Assembly: GCA_042095695.1 (NCBI GenBank)
Contig: JBELMP010000017.1
Span: 1 to 24,647, forward strand
DNA length: 24,647 bases
Direction: 5' to 3'
Source: Maricaulis sp042095695
GTDB taxonomy: Bacteria > Pseudomonadota > Alphaproteobacteria > Caulobacterales > Maricaulaceae
Shown here in pieces: positions 24,400 through 24,647 of the stretch (the first letter of the stretch is position 1; each line of letters opens with the position of its first letter). The notes below the pieces were generated by a model, which was not told the DNA's origin, ran no database searches, and worked only from the letters and a program-made list of their open reading frames with translations. The position numbers were made by a program, and so were the translations under genes.

Positions 24400-24647
24400 T
24401 TAGGCATTATTGCCGAGGAATAAACGACTGAAATAGGCATCAACAGCCTGCAAACGACTGGCCCTTCTTATCATCACCGGCATCCCCATACGCCGCAGGC
24501 TCAGAAGGAGCACGATAAGCGCAGAGAGAATGGCAAAGGCCAGGCCGCGGGCATTTTCCGGCTGAACCTCCGCCTCGCGGGTCTCAACCTCGATCAATGT
24601 GTACATGGAGGCCCCCGCGGTTTCATGCAGAGCGAGAACACCGCTCC
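24400..24647 (-). CDS. Hypothetical membrane protein, C-terminal part (probably cut by the window edge)
   Basis: The frame is open from the window edge to a TAA at 24400-24402, giving 82 residues. A hydrophobic helix, GLAFAILSALIVLLLSL, is followed by a basic stretch (RRMGMPVMIRRASR) and ends YFSRLFLGNNA, so one membrane segment with a positive cytoplasmic tail is likely. An ATG at 24606, preceded by GGGGG five bases upstream, could start a 68-residue protein instead. With no stop before the edge, a longer gene is at least as likely. I do not recognise a family and assign no function. Confidence 0.5.
   Translation of the reverse strand, partial: SGVLALHETAGASMYTLIEVETREAEVQPENARGLAFAILSALIVLLLSLRRMGMPVMIRRASRLQAVDAYFSRLFLGNNA

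Noticed and set aside
1..24647. CRISPR arrays, insertion sequences, integrases, prophage genes, tRNA or rRNA
   Set aside because: No regularly spaced repeats, transposase-like proteins or RNA-gene signatures were seen on either strand.

Overview
The window looks like chromosome of a GC-rich alphaproteobacterium. The gene set, and above all a near-complete holdfast (hfs) polysaccharide locus, point to a stalked or budding adhesive lineage such as Caulobacterales or Maricaulales/Hyphomonadaceae. This placement is an inference from gene content; no rRNA or tRNA is present to test it.

Left part (1-10130): the 3' end of a glutathione S-transferase-like gene, then a TonB-dependent receptor with a strong terminator. 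Three minus-strand genes follow: a periplasmic Ntn-hydrolase of the penicillin/AHL acylase family, a large exported beta-propeller plus amidohydrolase protein, and a SulP anion transporter. These are ordinary cell-envelope and scavenging genes, with several palindromic or repeated non-coding stretches between them.

Right part (10334-23871): genes in the order hfsE, F, G, H, C, B, A, D, which is the order I recall for the Caulobacter crescentus holdfast locus. They cover the steps of a Wzx/Wzy-type pathway: lipid-linked initiation (HfsE), sugar addition (HfsG plus a second GT2), deacetylation (HfsH), flipping (HfsF), polymerisation (HfsC), co-polymerase and its ATPase partner (HfsA/HfsB), and outer-membrane export (HfsD). 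hfsF-G-H-GT2 form a plus-strand operon with overlapping start and stop codons. hfsA-B-C form a minus-strand operon divergent from hfsD, and a CtrA-like site lies in the hfsA/hfsD gap.

The most unusual part is a three-gene minus-strand operon set between hfsE and hfsF (11871-15396). It encodes an HfsK/FemAB-like acyltransferase, a Tat-type exported GH5-like glycoside hydrolase and an ATP-grasp ligase. By position it may be a tailoring and processing module for the adhesin. A second oddity is that HfsB has lost the Walker A lysine. The last bases hold a small SEL1-repeat gene and a partial gene for a membrane protein.
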